Under the pieces are notes generated by a model. That model searched no databases. It saw only the letters and a program-made list of their open reading frames with translations, and was not told where the DNA came from. A program made the position numbers and the translations under genes. Shown one piece after another: positions 10,680 through 22,799 of a DNA stretch of 64,000 nucleotides. Position 1 is the stretch's first letter, and each line of letters starts with the position of its first letter. The DNA comes from Berghia stephanieae (lineage: Eukaryota; Mollusca; Gastropoda; Nudibranchia; Aeolidiidae): NCBI GenBank assembly GCA_034508935.3, contig CM067453.1, positions 26,180,523 to 26,244,522 of the forward strand, in the 5' to 3' direction.

Positions 10680-12856
10680 GTATCCTTTGACTTTGATTCG
10701 ATTAATGGCAGTTTCAGTTATCTTTATTTTGTGTCAAGTTATTGCCTTTACCAGGTTTTGGTCATAACCATCATCACCATCAAATGGTCAGAAAGAATAA
10801 CAAAGAAGTTTTGTGTAGAATAGGGAAACCCATACATATTTTGAAACCATCCAAAAATGGTAAATGGGCTTTCTTGGCCTTGGCCATGTATGCGGCAAGG
10901 GTACATTGAAAGCCTAACAATTAGTGGCCACTTACATAGAAGTAGAAGGAAAAAGAGCTTGTGGTCATCAGAGGTTGACGTATCTGACCAGTTTGAGGCT
11001 GTCAACGAGCAACATCCCTACAAACTCTAGAGAGAGGGGCTGGAAGATATATCTAGATGTCTTGGAGACATGAATTATGAATATGATGATAGCAATATGC
11101 ATCAAACGCAGGCCTCAGATAAGTAAGTTAGTTATGACAGCTTTAAGTCTGAAATCTCAGACCGATTTTTTTACCCCTAAATTGACATTGGAAAGTAGTG
11201 GTTGAAATTATGTACACCAGTAATAAAAATGGCTAAAAGAGTTACTAGATATATATGGAGTTCATATACATGATGTATAACAAAATGTTTATTAATTGAG
11301 GACATTGCATTTTCATTAACCTGAGTAACACGCTGGTCCATGACTTGGGACAGAAGGGAGCTGAAACTGGTAACGACGGTCCATAAATTGTATGCACGTA
11401 CAAGCCCATGTGTTCATGAATGTTTTTTTTTTCTCTCCTATATTTACAATACTACAAAATTAAACTTGAATTTGATTGGTTAAAACTGTAGTTGTAGTAT
11501 ATAGAACTTTCTTTCATTGCATGTATGTATAATCTAACACACACACAAGCAACAATAGAGGATAATTAACTTTTATGGCCTTTTATTCAACTTTTTGTAA
11601 TTGACTGGTCCTGTTGCCCTAGGCTTTCATAGTGATGATCGGCAATCTCATTGATTTTTAAAATTGTAATCTATTATTATTCTTTTTTTTTTAACTATTG
11701 ATAAAATATTCAACTTTTAGAAAATGTTTTTGTATCACAACTTATTTTTTTTAATACAATTTTTGTAACCACTAATGCGTAAACTGTTCCATTCCTCTGG
11801 CGAGTTGCCATGGCCTTATTGAGTTCGGGTACCGTAGGCACATAAGCCTTATTTGAGTTAATAAAGAGGAAGATAAAAATTTGGAATTAACAACTTTGTT
11901 ACATAATGAGGCAAATGTTACATAATGAAAATCATTAAGACATAAAAAACATAATTTGCTCTATATATTTCATCCCTAACATATCATTGAATCATTTGCA
12001 AGTAATTTAAAAGTCTGCGCATAAGATACGGTGTCTTCAAATTTGACATGAATAAAGATTAGATGTTATTTCAATTTCAAGCATTATATTTTTTTTATAA
12101 ATAAGCTGAAATTTTATTGTTTTTTTAAATGTTTGAGAATAACCAAATCATTTCTTTGGTAACTAAAGAATGAAGGGGGTTGCATAAGAAAATCGATCAG
12201 CAGGTTAAAGCCAAACTGAATACCTGTTTATTGGTTGAAACTTATTTTTGAATGATACACGGGTGGGAGTTGAACTATTGGCATCTTGCTATTCTCATTT
12301 GATAGAAATAAAAATAATGAAAACAAAGTTTTAAAAATCAAACTGAGCCCCTAATGCATGAAATTCAGTCCATTATACTCCCAACAAGCGGTATTGCTGA
12401 TAAGGGAAGTAAGGCAGGAAATTATACTTGAAGAACGGTATGTATTGATTACCGCCATGAGCATCGGATATTGGCATGCTCGCATTCTAACGTGTTTTTG
12501 GTTTCTCCCACGCTTGCTAGAATCCAGTGAGTACTGTTCTACTGCAACTGCTATTTTTTTTTTAATGAGCTTTTATTTAAAGCAATATCCACTTAGGTAC
12601 CTAAAATACTTTACCATAGGTCCCAACAGTGTCTGAAAAGCATAATATATTTTTATATTTTTAAAACTAGGATAATGCTATTACTCCAATTCATGCCACC
12701 CACAGAGACCTGTGTGTGTGTGTCATCTCCCACACGTAAGAAATTCCTGCTCTTCTACAACCTCATTTATCAAAGGCTCGTTGTATAATCAGTTGTTGAT
12801 ATTTATTTTTATATTTGATTAATTTTGTCAGTATTTCCTTAACCAAATGTTTCCAG
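10680..12856. other. COA3 intron
   Basis: AT-rich intron of 2177 bases. It contains CATCATCACCATCA-like simple sequence near 10770 and T-rich tracts. No SINE or LINE that I could assign; open frames in it show no family resemblance. Confidence 0.6.
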
Positions 12857-12924
12857 ATGGGTACACCATGTATGCAGTGAGGCGAGGAAAGTTACTGGAA
12901 GATTTTGACAAAGTGGCAGAATGA
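12857..12924 (+). CDS. COA3: COA3-like cytochrome c oxidase assembly factor, exon 2
   Basis: Acceptor TTTCCAG|ATGGG. The phase-1 join makes TAT (Tyr) and gives the diagnostic YGYTMYAVRRGKLLEDFDKV, ending AE and TGA at 12922-12924. The IYGYT(M/F)Y block across the junction is the conserved core of COA3, so the splice model is well supported. The intron is 2177 bases. The C-terminal tail is short compared with vertebrates. Confidence 0.85.
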
Positions 12925-13085
12925 TGACCCTAATTGGACCCACAGTTGCAGCCTGTTTCATTCATTACATCATCATCATCATCATCATAACTACAGATTG
13001 TGTCATTTTTGCAGATTGGATTCATCATCATCGTTTTTTGTTTGAGTGGGATCAAGAGGTTAGCATGTTCAGGTGAATGAAAAAT

Positions 13086-13116
<31 letters not shown>

Positions 13117-13560
13117 GCGAGGTTAGTAGGCTTTAGAATTTTTAAACCTACTCAAAACATTGAATTGAATTACAAACAATAGGGGAGTAATCATGAACTC
13201 TTTAAGAAAAAAAATATTTATATGTGAAGCAGATAATTTAACAAATATGCTCACGACAAATTCATTAAAATGTTCCCTTTTTTTTTTTTTTTTGGGAGGG
13301 GGTACTAAAATTGTTTATACGCAAAGAAGAGGGTGTCTGTTGGGCTGTATCAGTTACTTGTGCTTTAAGTTATTTTTTAAAATTGCGCAGTTATTGCCAT
13401 GAGAATTTTTTTTCTTCTTTGCAGTTGTTATGAGAGGAGTGAGTAGAAGATGTATGAAACGTCAGCCCAGACATTTTGTTGAGGGTTTCTTTTTCTCTTG
13501 TCAAGTTGATTTGTAATTTTTCTGCTTTGCATTGTGATAATAAAAAATCTTTATTCAACA
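12925..13560 (+). other. Probable COA3 3' UTR with poly(A) signal
   Basis: An AATAAA hexamer at 13539-13544 is the first well-placed one downstream of the stop. The interval also holds a CAT triplet stretch (12966-12988) and a long G run at 13091-13117 that would lie within the 3' UTR. Confidence 0.45.
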
Positions 13561-13631
13561 ATGATTTTGAGGCTTTTTTGCTTTAATATTCTGTCCATCT
13601 GTTGAGAGTTTTGAAATGTGGTCGAAATTTG

Positions 13632-13862
13632 TGCAGCTTTGTTGTCTTGTGGTATGACACTCGCTATCAGATCGGAAGGTCCTGGGTTCAAGCCTCGCTT
13701 GGCGCATAGTTGAGTTTCTTTACTCACATTTGCACCATACTCAGGTGTAAAATGAGTACCTGGCCGTCAACAGCGTTGTCTCTGTCGAAAAAATTGTAAT
13801 GTCGCCTAACAAGCGTCATGTATCATTTTACATGGTATTTGTTGCTGTTGGTAAGGGTAAAA
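13632..13862 (+). mobile_element. SINE-T, 3'-truncated sense copy
   Basis: tRNA-like head (TGGTATGACACTCGCTATCA, GGGTTCAAGCC), then GTAAAATGAGTACCTGGCCG, GTCGCCTAACAAGCG and TTGCTGTTGGTAAGGG. The usual GCGCTATATAAA tail is missing; a RepB end follows instead. Confidence 0.75.
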
Positions 13863-13869
13863 ACAAGCA

Positions 13870-13935
13870 AACTTCCTTTTTACTGGCGCTGATACGACCT
13901 AATTGTGTTGCAAGCGCCTTAAAAGCATTAAAGAA
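13870..13935 (+). mobile_element. RepB, short 3'-end fragment
   Basis: CTTCCTTTTTACTGGCGCTG, then ATACGACCTAATTGTGTTGC and AAGCGCCTTAAAAGC. These are the last ~60 bases of the RepB consensus, followed by an A-rich tail. Severely 5'-truncated. Confidence 0.65.
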
Positions 13936-14463
13936 GACAAAGACAATTCTTTAATGGGCCCATCACTGCATATGTACAGTTAGAGTCCAATCCAAACAGG
14001 GAACAGTCACTTTGACGAGCAAATGCATTCAAAATTGTTTTGAAAGTTTCCAAGCATTCAATATTCATTAAGTCCGGTGGCAGGACATTCTAGTCATTTA
14101 TTGTTCGTGGGAAGAAGCAGTGCTTCTACGTGTCTATTCTTGTAAATGGTTGTATGTATTGTGATATATTGTATCTACATGTAGCGTACCTAGGTATCAG
14201 ATTTGCTTTTTATGTAATTTGAGATGATGATGGATGAGTTTGGGTCGTTGATGGTTTTGTGTAAGGGGAAACATTGCGCAATTTTTTCAATGGTTTTCAT
14301 TCAAGTGACTGGAGGGAGGACGTCACACAACCCAGGTTTCTGGATTTGCATCCAGTTGTGAGTCTTGCAGCTGCTCTTTGTACTTTTTTCAATCTGCTGG
14401 GTGGGGTTCCCAACCTCCCATAGTGGGCAGGGAGATACTTGCTGTGTCTTCTATCCCCTTGTA

Positions 14464-16020
14464 CAGTTCACTCCACTTGTAGCGAAGTCGGTTGTAGCGA
14501 TCTTCGGAAGTAACGATCTTTTTCTGTAGAACAGGCACCCATGTCACACAAACTCAATAAAATACAAACGGTTGTAATGACTTCGCTACATCCGTCGTGA
14601 CGGTTATAGTGATGCGTATTCTTATCCCCGACCATAATACTTTATAGTAAAAATATAACGGTTGTAATGATGTCACTGCTTCTCTCACTTCGCCAAGCGC
14701 CTGTGTCAATACAACACATACAATACACTTTGTGTGTGTAACGTACCACTGATATAATATGTGCTGCTTGTCTTGCGTGTTGCGTCAGAGTAGAGCGAAA
14801 CGAACTCTCACTCTATTCTTTCACTAGATATATACCTCTCTCACTTCGCCAAGTTCCAGAAACGTTGAGAAGGTGGATGTAAAACTTCGCAAGTCGATGC
14901 ACATAGTGTCGGGAACGCTAGCAACAACCTCTAGAGAATGGGGCCCGATAATGGCAGCGATCCAGCCCCCCGATGTCCGGAGGGAGACCATTACTCATTA
15001 CGGGAAACTGGCTGAGTAAGATCAAAGAGAGAGGGAATGGGGATACCCCTCTCATGCGCATAATGAACGGTGCCCCCGTTTCGAGCCGAAATAAGTCCCG
15101 GCAACCCTTGTACGCAGAATCCCTGACTACGGACAGAGCTGCACATACGAGATGGAAGTCGGTTTGGACGAATTCAATCCCTCGTGGGGGCGGGGACCTA
15201 CACTCCTCTAAGCTTGGTGAGAAGTTGCCAGGCTTTGATACCAGTAAGAGGAGACACTGGGTAGCTGCGAATCGGCTTCGGTCGAGGAGCTGCCTAACGG
15301 CCGGTGCGTTACATCAGTGGGGTCTAACTTCCTGTCCAATATGTCCACGCTGTGGGCAAGAACCCGAAACGGCAGAGCATCTAGTCGAAAGGTGTGTTGT
15401 GACGATGCTACCAGGCGGGTTCACGACGGTGCACGAATGCGGACCGGACTTTGCTGATTGGGTCGATCCTCATAACATAATAGTGTGAACCATAAGAAGC
15501 TGCTGCTGCCAAGTTCCTTTGTGTGCTGTCTCGCGTGTGTTGTAGTCTAGTGTACAGTGTATTAAGTGTGTTGCCTCAACCACAGACTACAACTACAACT
15601 CGACTTAATGGCGACAGGAGGAAAACGCGTTGTGCTTTCTTTGAAGAGAAAAAATAGAACTGATTGGTACAATTGAGAATGGAAAAAAAGCAAAAGAATG
15701 CCGCATCTGAGTTTGGAGTATCGGGAATAATTAAATTGAAAGAGCGCTACAAGGAGGAGTTCTTTTAAAAAAAAGACAATAAATAAATAAAAATAAAATA
15801 TAAAAAAACAAACAAAACAAAAAAAAAACAAAAAACAACCTAATATTTGTCAACAGTGGTCACGACTAATTTTTGTCAAGATAAGGGCAGTAACTCAACA
15901 ACGAAGTTGAATAGTCGGAATTATTTCCCATGAATTTTCTTCCAACGGCTGTAGCGAACTTTGGATGTAGCGATCTTTTTTCTGGTCCCCCGACGACATC
16001 GCTACAAGCGTAGTCGACTG
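14464..16020 (+). mobile_element. Tigger/pogo-like DNA transposon, decayed
   Basis: The ends are imperfect inverted repeats: CAGTTCACTCCACTTGTAGC on the left, and CAGTCGACTACGCTTGTAGC when the right end is read on the - strand. TA lies on both sides (14462-14463, 16021-16022). Inside, from about 15608, ATGGCGACAGGAGG... gives words like GGKRVVLSLKRKNR and KKQKNAASEFGVSGIIKLKE. These resemble the N-terminal helix-turn-helix of Tigger/CENP-B-like transposases. The catalytic part is absent, so this is a non-autonomous relic. It is interrupted by a LINE at 14858-15507. Confidence 0.75.
14858..15507 (+). mobile_element. LINE-B: 5'-truncated non-LTR retrotransposon (RT C-terminus and zinc-knuckle)
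   Basis: Translation starts with LRKSMHIVSGTLATTSREWG and PIMAAIQPPDVRRE, the usual post-RT segment. A frame change follows at about 15010. A 171-codon frame (14973-15488) then carries WVAANRLRSRSCLTAGALHQ and WGLTSCPICPRCGQEPETAE followed by HLVERC, the Cys/His motif at the LINE C-terminus. GCCAAGTTCC flanks it exactly at 14848-14857 and 15508-15517, a 10-base target duplication inside the Tigger-like element. Confidence 0.8.
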
Positions 16021-18044
16021 TATATCTGTTTTCTTATAGCTTTTTGTCTTTGACTTAGACTTAGAATGAGATTACTTAGTTTTGTCCTGACCTTGGCTGG
16101 GAGGGAAACAGTCGAATGTATAGTTATAGTTTTGGGAGATTATTATTTTTTTCTTGTAGATCATCTCAGTTATGTACTGTTATCTTTTAACTTTTAACTT
16201 ATGATTTGTAAACATTTTAGTGGAATATCGTGCTGATAGTGTGCTCTGGGAATCTACATGTTCCCTGTTCGAACCACTCTCCTTTGTCACTTTTTCCTCA
16301 CATCCTTTTAATTGTACATCCAGAATGTCTTTGCTATTCAATTTTCTTCCTTTTTACTGTGCTGATATGACCTAATTGTGTTGCAAGCGCTGTAAAATCC
16401 TTTAAAACTTTTTCAATCTTGTCTATGTCATTTTTTTGTGTGTGTAGAGGTTCCACACAGCGCTGCATATTCTAATATTGGCCTGATAAGTGCTGTGTAC
16501 GCCTGGGCTTTAATTCTTCATGGGCATTGATTGGTTTATGTTCCTTTTGACAAACCCCAGCATCCTACTTGCCTTTGCTGATGGGTTTGCCACTGGTTTC
16601 TTATTGTGAGTCTTTGATATTGACATGACATAGCATTTTGATGGATGGAACTTCATGTGCCATGTATCTGACCATGTCTGGAGAGAATCAAGATCTTTCT
16701 GGAGTTCATGTGCATCTGTGCTACTATCTATTGTCCTGAAAAGAAGGCTATCGTCTTTGAACGCTTTAAGCCTTGTTTGTGGAGATTATTAGTTTCCAAG
16801 GTCATTTATAAATCTCAAGAGGCAAAAAGACCCAAGAACTGTTCCTTGCGGTTCTCCTGATAAGGATAAGACTAAGACATTACATTTTTCGCTTGAGTTT
16901 CCGTCAATGGCAATTTGTTGCATTCGATTGCAAAGCCAGTCCTTGAACCAAAGTAGAAGATTTTGCAGTAGTTGTTCCATAATCTCCGACTGATTTGTTT
17001 TCATTACCCCCAATATTCCGAATTCCACTTTGCTCGAGTTTTAATGGTAATCATTTGTGTGGTACAGTGTCAAACGCTTTAGAGAAATCTAATACGAGGA
17101 GATCAATTTGTTTCTTGTTGTCGTCTAGTGATCTTGCAATTTCTTCTATTGTATTTGTATTGATTAATTGTGTCTCGCATGACCATTTTTTTCCTGAAGC
17201 AGTGCTGGTGGTCGACTAGTATGTTGTGTTTGTTGTAGTGTTCCATGGATATAGATAATGTGCTCTAATATCTTGCAAAAGACTGAAGTTAAAGATATAG
17301 GTTTATATTTTGAAGCTAGGTTTCGTTTGCTCTCTTTTATAGATTGGGGTTATAAGGGCATGCTTCCAGTCGGGAGGCATTGTTCCTTTGTTCAGGGATT
17401 CTTGGAAAATTGAACACAGGAACGGGGGTATTTCATCAACACATTCTTTAAGTATTCTAGTTGGTATGAGGTCTGGCCCTGCTGTCTTGGACGGGTGTAG
17501 TTGTTGCATGTGTGGTATGTTGATTCTTGGCATAGACTCATATGTTGCTTTTACCTATGCTTGGCATTGAGGGGTCTTCGAAAGTAAATACACTCTCATA
17601 CTGTTTGTTCAAAATATTGCATTTTTCTTCTGTGTGTCATATCTGAGCTATCAGGTGTTTGAAGGTCTTGTAAAGGGGAAGCATCTTTAGAATCTGTTCG
17701 TGATTCTGCCATTTAGATAATCGTCTGTTGTCTCTGGCTCAAGCATATTATTTACATATTTGTCATGTTCTTTTTTAAGTTCTGTTTGTACTTCAACAAT
17801 GGAGTCTGCGAAACTTAATCCAGTCTTCCTCTCTCATGCAATTTGGCTTTGTTGTATCACTTTTGTTTTTCATTAATCAGACGTTTGATTTTTTGGGTTA
17901 TCATAAATGTGGTCTTCCACTTATCCTTTTCTTAGGAATGTGTTTGTCAATCAATTCCATGAGTGTTGTTTTAAAATGTTCCCAGTTTTTGCTGATGTTT
18001 TTAGCAGATGACTGTTTATGCTTGAATAAGATTGAATACTGTGC

Positions 18045-18330
18045 AAAGTAACCCCAATTTTGAGCTCAAAACCCTTCTTCAGCCTACAAAATAAAGACAA
18101 ATACATTACTCTGTACAGAGGACATACAGAATATTTAGTCGTCTATCTGTTTTTTTTTCAGTAATGTATCTATGTTATGTTTTTATTGTTTTTTGTAAAT
18201 GTCCAAAGAAGGGTTTGAACCCGAAACGTTCCATGGTTGGTATTATTATTTTTTTTTTTTTTTTAAGCTGTTATAATCATTTTTGCTTATTACTTTTCAC
18301 AGTCCACAGCTTCTAGCAGCTTATAATCAC
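18045..18330. repeat. Dispersed repeat with GAAGAAGGGTTTGAACCCGAAACG-type words
   Basis: Two facing words, GCTCAAAACCCTTCTTCAGC near 18062 and GAAGAAGGGTTTGAACCC-like sequence near 18205, are nearly complementary. The block ends with CAGTCCACAGCTTCTAGCAG. The same words recur near 5550, 38545 and 53560-53670. Probably a short foldback element family. Confidence 0.4.
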
Positions 18331-18447
18331 TTTAAATGGAGACTATGCTTTGGCCAGTCACTCATTTTACACTTGGCTATGGTGAATAAAGAGCCTTTCC
18401 TAAGGCTCAAACTCGCACTGTCAATACAGGTTACAAGGCGAGTGTTG

Positions 18448-18745
18448 CGCTGACTATGTGGTCTAGAGGTGTGACACTCGTTTTCAGATCGGAAGGTCCT
18501 GGGTTCGAGCCTTGCTTGGCGCATAATTGAGTCATTGGAAAAGGCTATTTACTGACATAATCTCACCGCACTCAGGTGTAAAATGAGTACCTGGCCGTTA
18601 ACAGTACAGCATTGTCTCTGTTCAATACAAATTGTGATATCGCCTAAAAGGCGTTGTGTCTCGTTCTCATTGTTATGTGTTGCTGTTGGTAGCGCTTTGA
18701 GCACGTTAGTGGATATTGCGCTATATAAAAGCTCAAGTTTTATTT
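18448..18745 (+). mobile_element. SINE-T, full-length sense copy
   Basis: TGTGGTCTAGAGGTGTGACA, GGTCCTGGGTTCGAGCC, GTAAAATGAGTACCTGGCCG, TATCGCCTAAAAGGCG, then AGCGCTTTGAGCACGTTAGT and GCGCTATATAAAAGCTCAAG, ending in a TTTTG-rich tail. Confidence 0.85.
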
Positions 18746-19428
18746 TGTTGTTTTTTTATAATTAAAATTCATCATATTCTAAAAATAGCCCTGGTAACAG
18801 ACTGTTGGTACGAGATTATACTGGAAGTTCTCCTTTGTGGAAGACGAGTGTGGATTTTCATGTGTCACCTTTGAGTTAGATCTGAACCGTTTTAAAAGGC
18901 ACAGTGTTGTTATGTGGGTAAACATACCTGCCAACCCTTCCGATTTTAGCAGAATCATTCCTATTTTCACTCTTCCTTTTTGTACTATTCAGCCGTTGTC
19001 TCTAAAATTCAGATTTTCAAAAATGATGATAATGGTAAGAATTAAAAAGAGCAAAGATGGGGTGGGTGGGGGGTGTTAATGTCAAAAAGGTGAAATTCCT
19101 ATTTTATGTCTCAGATTCTCATTTTCAGGCGTTCTGATTCCACTTTTCGAATGTGAAGGGTTAGCAGGTCTGGGATATACATTGAATGCTGGCACAAACT
19201 AGAAAAGCAGTTTCAGTTGTCTCAAACTCGCATAAACAAAAGGTGATTGTTACTGAAACTGGAAATTATTTCTGATTTTTCTTTGAATAATGAGTCTCAT
19301 TGTGAAGGTAGACATGTGGAATATAACACAATCATTCTGAGAGATGGTTTACAAAACAGAAGAAGAAGAAGAAAAAATCACCTCTAATAGAAATATGAAC
19401 ATCTGACTGGCTTCCTCATGAAAAAGGA

Positions 19429-19895
19429 TGTTTTTGTTTGTTTTAAGTTTTTTTACAGCTTTTGCAACACATTTAGGACATATCAACGCCAGTAAAAAGG
19501 AAGAAAATGGGATAGTAAAAAGTTCTAGAATTAAAATTAAAGCAGCCAAGAACAAGCAAGACAAAGGGGAATTGGTTCAAATAGGGAACAGATGTAGATT
19601 CCAAGAGCACACTATCAGTGTACTTAGAGCTCACGAAATGTCTCATCCAGACACAAGCACAGGTCTCCGCCAAGAGGAACATACTCAATTGTGTACGAAT
19701 CATACTTATGTAAAAGGGAAAATAATAACTCTTAACTATAAATTTGACTGTATCCCTCTCAGCCAGGGCCAGGACAAAACTAAGTAATCTCATTCCAAGA
19801 CAAAGACAGAAAGCAAGTTGGAAAACAAATAAGGAGGGCAGAAGATGCAGAAAGTACCTCCCTGCCCACTATGGGAGGTCAGGAACCCCACCCAG
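19429..19895 (-). mobile_element. RepB copy 2 with 13-base target duplication
   Basis: Flanked by TCATGAAAAAGGA at 19416-19428 and 19896-19908. Read on the - strand it runs from CTGGGTGGGGTTCCTGACCT to TGTTGCAAAAGCTGTAAAAA and an A-rich tail (seen as TTTTTGTTTG on +). Confidence 0.85.
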
Positions 19896-19924
19896 TCATG
19901 AAAAAGGACTCTGGTCAGGACCTG

Positions 19925-20785
19925 AGTTGTAGTAGTAGTGGTGGTAGGGATGATGTTGTGGTGGTTGTAGTAGCAGTGGTGGTAGGGATGATGGTTTGGT
20001 GGTGGTTGTAGTAGTGGTGGTGGTAGGGATGATGTTGTGGTGGTTGTAGTAGTAGTGGTGGTAGGGATGATGGTTTGGTGGTTGTAGTAGTAGTGGTGGT
20101 GGGGATGATGTTGTGGTGGTTGTAGTAGTAGTGGTGGTGGGGATGATGTTGTGGTGGTTGTAGTAGTAGTGGTGGTAGTAGGGATGATGTTGTGGTGGTT
20201 GTAGTAGTAGTGGTAGTAGGGATGATGGTTTGGTGGTTGTAGTAGTAGTGGTCGTAGGAATGATGATGTGGTGGTTGTAGTAGTAGTGGTGGTAGGGATG
20301 ATGTTGTGGTGGTTGTAGTAGTAGTGGTGGTAGGGATGATGGTTTGGTGGTTGTAGTAGTAGTGGTGGTAGGGATGATGTTGTGGTGGTTGTAGTAGTAG
20401 TGGTGGTAGGGATGATGGTTTGGTGGTTGTAGTAGTAGTGGTGGTAGGGATGATGGTTTGGTGGTGGTTGTAGAAGTAGTGGTGGTAGGGATGATGTTGT
20501 GGTGGTTGTAGTAGTAGTGGTGGCAGGGATGATGGTTTGGTGGTTGTAGTAGTAGTGGTGGTTGGGATGATGATGTAGTGGTGGTTGAAGTAGTAGTGGT
20601 GGTGGGGATGATGATATGATGGTGGTTGTAGTAGTGGTAGTAGGGTTGATGATGTGGTGGTAGTTGTAGTAGTAGTGGTGGTAGGGATGATGTGGTGCTA
20701 TTTGTAGTAGTAGTGGTGGTAGGGATGATGATGTGGTGGTGATTGTAATAGTAGTGGTGGTAGAGATGTTGATGTAGTGGTTTTG
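19925..20785 (+). repeat. Minisatellite, ~37-base unit, about 22 copies
   Basis: Tandem units built on GTAGTAGTAGTGGTGGTAGG followed by GATGATGTTGTGGTGGTT, with GTTGTGG/GGTTTGG variants roughly alternating. It starts about 15 bases after the RepB target duplication at 19908. Non-coding. Confidence 0.9.
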
Positions 20786-21023
20786 GTGAGTGTTTTTTTA
20801 TTCAGTGATGATAATAGCAATTGTCAAAAAGGAGGAACATTTCTCGGTCTATCGATCAAACACAAGCAAAGAAACCTAGTAGTTAGTCAGCTTATAAATA
20901 CAACCCAAGAATCTCTCAAATTTAAAGCCATAAGTCCAAAGGTAAAAAGAAAAAAGATTAAACTATGCCAACCACCATTGCTTTGTTCTAATATATCATC
21001 TCTATACTCGATGATTTTATGTG

Positions 21024-21295
<272 letters not shown>

Positions 21296-21656
21296 AAGGC
21301 AATAGGTACCTACAACAGGGGAAAAAAATCCAGACCCATTTGTCCCTCTCCTTCCCTTCCAACCATCAACTAACTAATCAAAGAACACTACTGGTCTTCT
21401 GTGTCAATTGTGACATCTGGTGCCATACTGTCTGGCCCAACGTCATAAAAACGGGACCGTCACTAAATGTCACGAGACTGAGCACAGGTGTCAAAATATG
21501 ACATATGACATAATGGTGATTTTGTGGTTTTGAGGAAAATGTTTGACAAGGCAAATTTGAAAAAGGAGGAAATGTGATGGGATGGGCGGAGATAAACTAC
21601 CATTTAGGCGGAAATCCGCCTTTAGGCGGAAGATTCTCAGCCCTGACAGTTATAAT

Positions 21657-22186
21657 TATTGTTTTAGTTTTTAAGGGTTTTACAGCGCTTGCAACACATT
21701 AAGGTCATAATAGCACCAGTAAAAAGGAAGATAAAGGTATAGTTAAAAGATTATAGAATTACAATCAAGCACCTAAGAAAAGGTCAGACAAAGGGGAAAT
21801 GGTTCAAATGGCAAGCATATATAGATTCCAAGAGCACGCTATCAGTGTACTTAGTTTGAGATCACGTTAATGTCTCATCCTGACACAAGCACAGGTCCCC
21901 ACTAAAAGGAACACACTCAAATGTTTACAAATCATATATTATATATTTAAAACATAAATAATACAGTGTATAACAGAGAGATGATTTACAAGAAAAAAAA
22001 TATTATCTCCTATATACATATTTGACTGTTTCCCTCCCAGCATGGTATCCGACCAGGGCCAGGACAAAACCAAGTAATCTCATTCAAAGATAATGACAGA
22101 AAGCATGTTGGAAAACAGATATAGGAGGATAGAAGACACAGTAAGCGCCTCCCTGCCTACTTTGGAAGGTCAGGAACCCCACCCAG
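21657..22186 (-). mobile_element. RepB copy 3 with 11-base target duplication
   Basis: Flanked by ACAGTTATAAT at 21646-21656 and 22187-22197. Starts on the - strand at CTGGGTGGGGTTCC and ends GCAAGCGCTGTAAAACCCTT plus an A-rich tail. Near full length (530 bases). Confidence 0.85.
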
Positions 22187-22799
22187 ACAGTTATAATGAG
22201 AGACTGGCAATATAAAGAATCTTCTCCAAGGTTTGCACGGTCCGAGTGGGACTGGAACCAAGAATGTACTGGTCTAAAGACAAGCGTCATACACACAAAA
22301 CCACAAAGATGAAGGATTGGAGACTAGAACCTGCAGCAAAAACATTGCTATAAAAAATAAATAGATAAAAAAAAAAGAAGAAATAAATATTATAAAATAT
22401 TTATTGGTCTGTTATATTTTTAAAGAATTGACCATGTGATTACAGTTGGAACAAAAATTTTCAAGCTGCATTCTCATCAAATTCTAGATTTCTATTCTTT
22501 ATCCTTAGTTTTATTTTAAGATTGCTGGTGATTTTGTCGATCATCAAAAAAGTTTTCCTATGAGTTCTTCCTTCAGAGCCATAAAGCTCATTAGGGCTTG
22601 AATTAATCCGGGTTTTTATAACGTTGAATGGACAATTGCAATTGCTTACTACCCTTTGGATAGAATGTAAATGTTGCTACTCGAAGCTGGAAGAAATAGA
22701 TTACAATAATAAAATGGAATAGAAGTTTCAGTTTAATTTACAAAGAGAGATAATGTAAACGTTTTGGGTTTCCTCTTTTTCAGCATAACACAATGAAGA

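Larger units (their letters stand above)
14396..16406 (+). mobile_element. RepB copy 1, itself split by a DNA transposon
   Basis: The 5' end CTGGGTGGGGTTCCCAACCT...TCTATCCCCTT is at 14397-14460. The body resumes at 16021 with TATATCTGTTTTC and runs to TTGCAAGCGCTGTAAAATCC. It is flanked by ACTTTTTTCAATCT (14382-14395) and ACTTTTTCAATCT (16407-16419), a target duplication of about 13 bases inside LINE-A. Sense orientation. Confidence 0.8.
13936..17900 (-). mobile_element. LINE-A: CR1/L2-type non-LTR retrotransposon, split by a later insertion
   Basis: On the - strand, 17533-16789 gives reverse transcriptase blocks. SKTAGPDLIPTRILKE is followed by PPDWKHALITPIYKR (RT motifs 1-2). Further on, WFKDWLCNRMQQIAIDG is followed by GEPQGTVLGSFCLLRFINDL (RT domain after the catalytic region). 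At 16680-16500 are MKFHPSKCYVMSIS and MLGFVKRNIN. The C-terminal part resumes below 14382 with QIEK...RAAAR-like words, FPLHKTINDPNSS, NVLPPDL and LETFKTILNAF. Several stops and frame changes. 5' boundary approximate. The gap 14396-16406 is a RepB insertion with a ~13-base target duplication. Confidence 0.8.

Noticed and set aside
10748-11005. - strand 85-residue frame in the COA3 intron
   Set aside because: No splice sites, start context or family resemblance; composition matches the intron.
14388-14460. Similarity of the RepB start (GGCAGGGAGGTACTTAC) to U1 snRNA
   Set aside because: Only a short TACTTACC-type word is shared, in a different order from U1; not enough for descent from an snRNA.
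14973-15488. 171-residue open frame that might pass as a host gene
   Set aside because: The translation is the C-terminal zinc-knuckle part of a LINE, and the block has LINE-type flanking duplications.
19925-20785. Regular repeat spacing suggestive of a CRISPR-like array
   Set aside because: Units are contiguous and low-complexity with no unique spacers, and the context is eukaryotic. It is a minisatell­ite.
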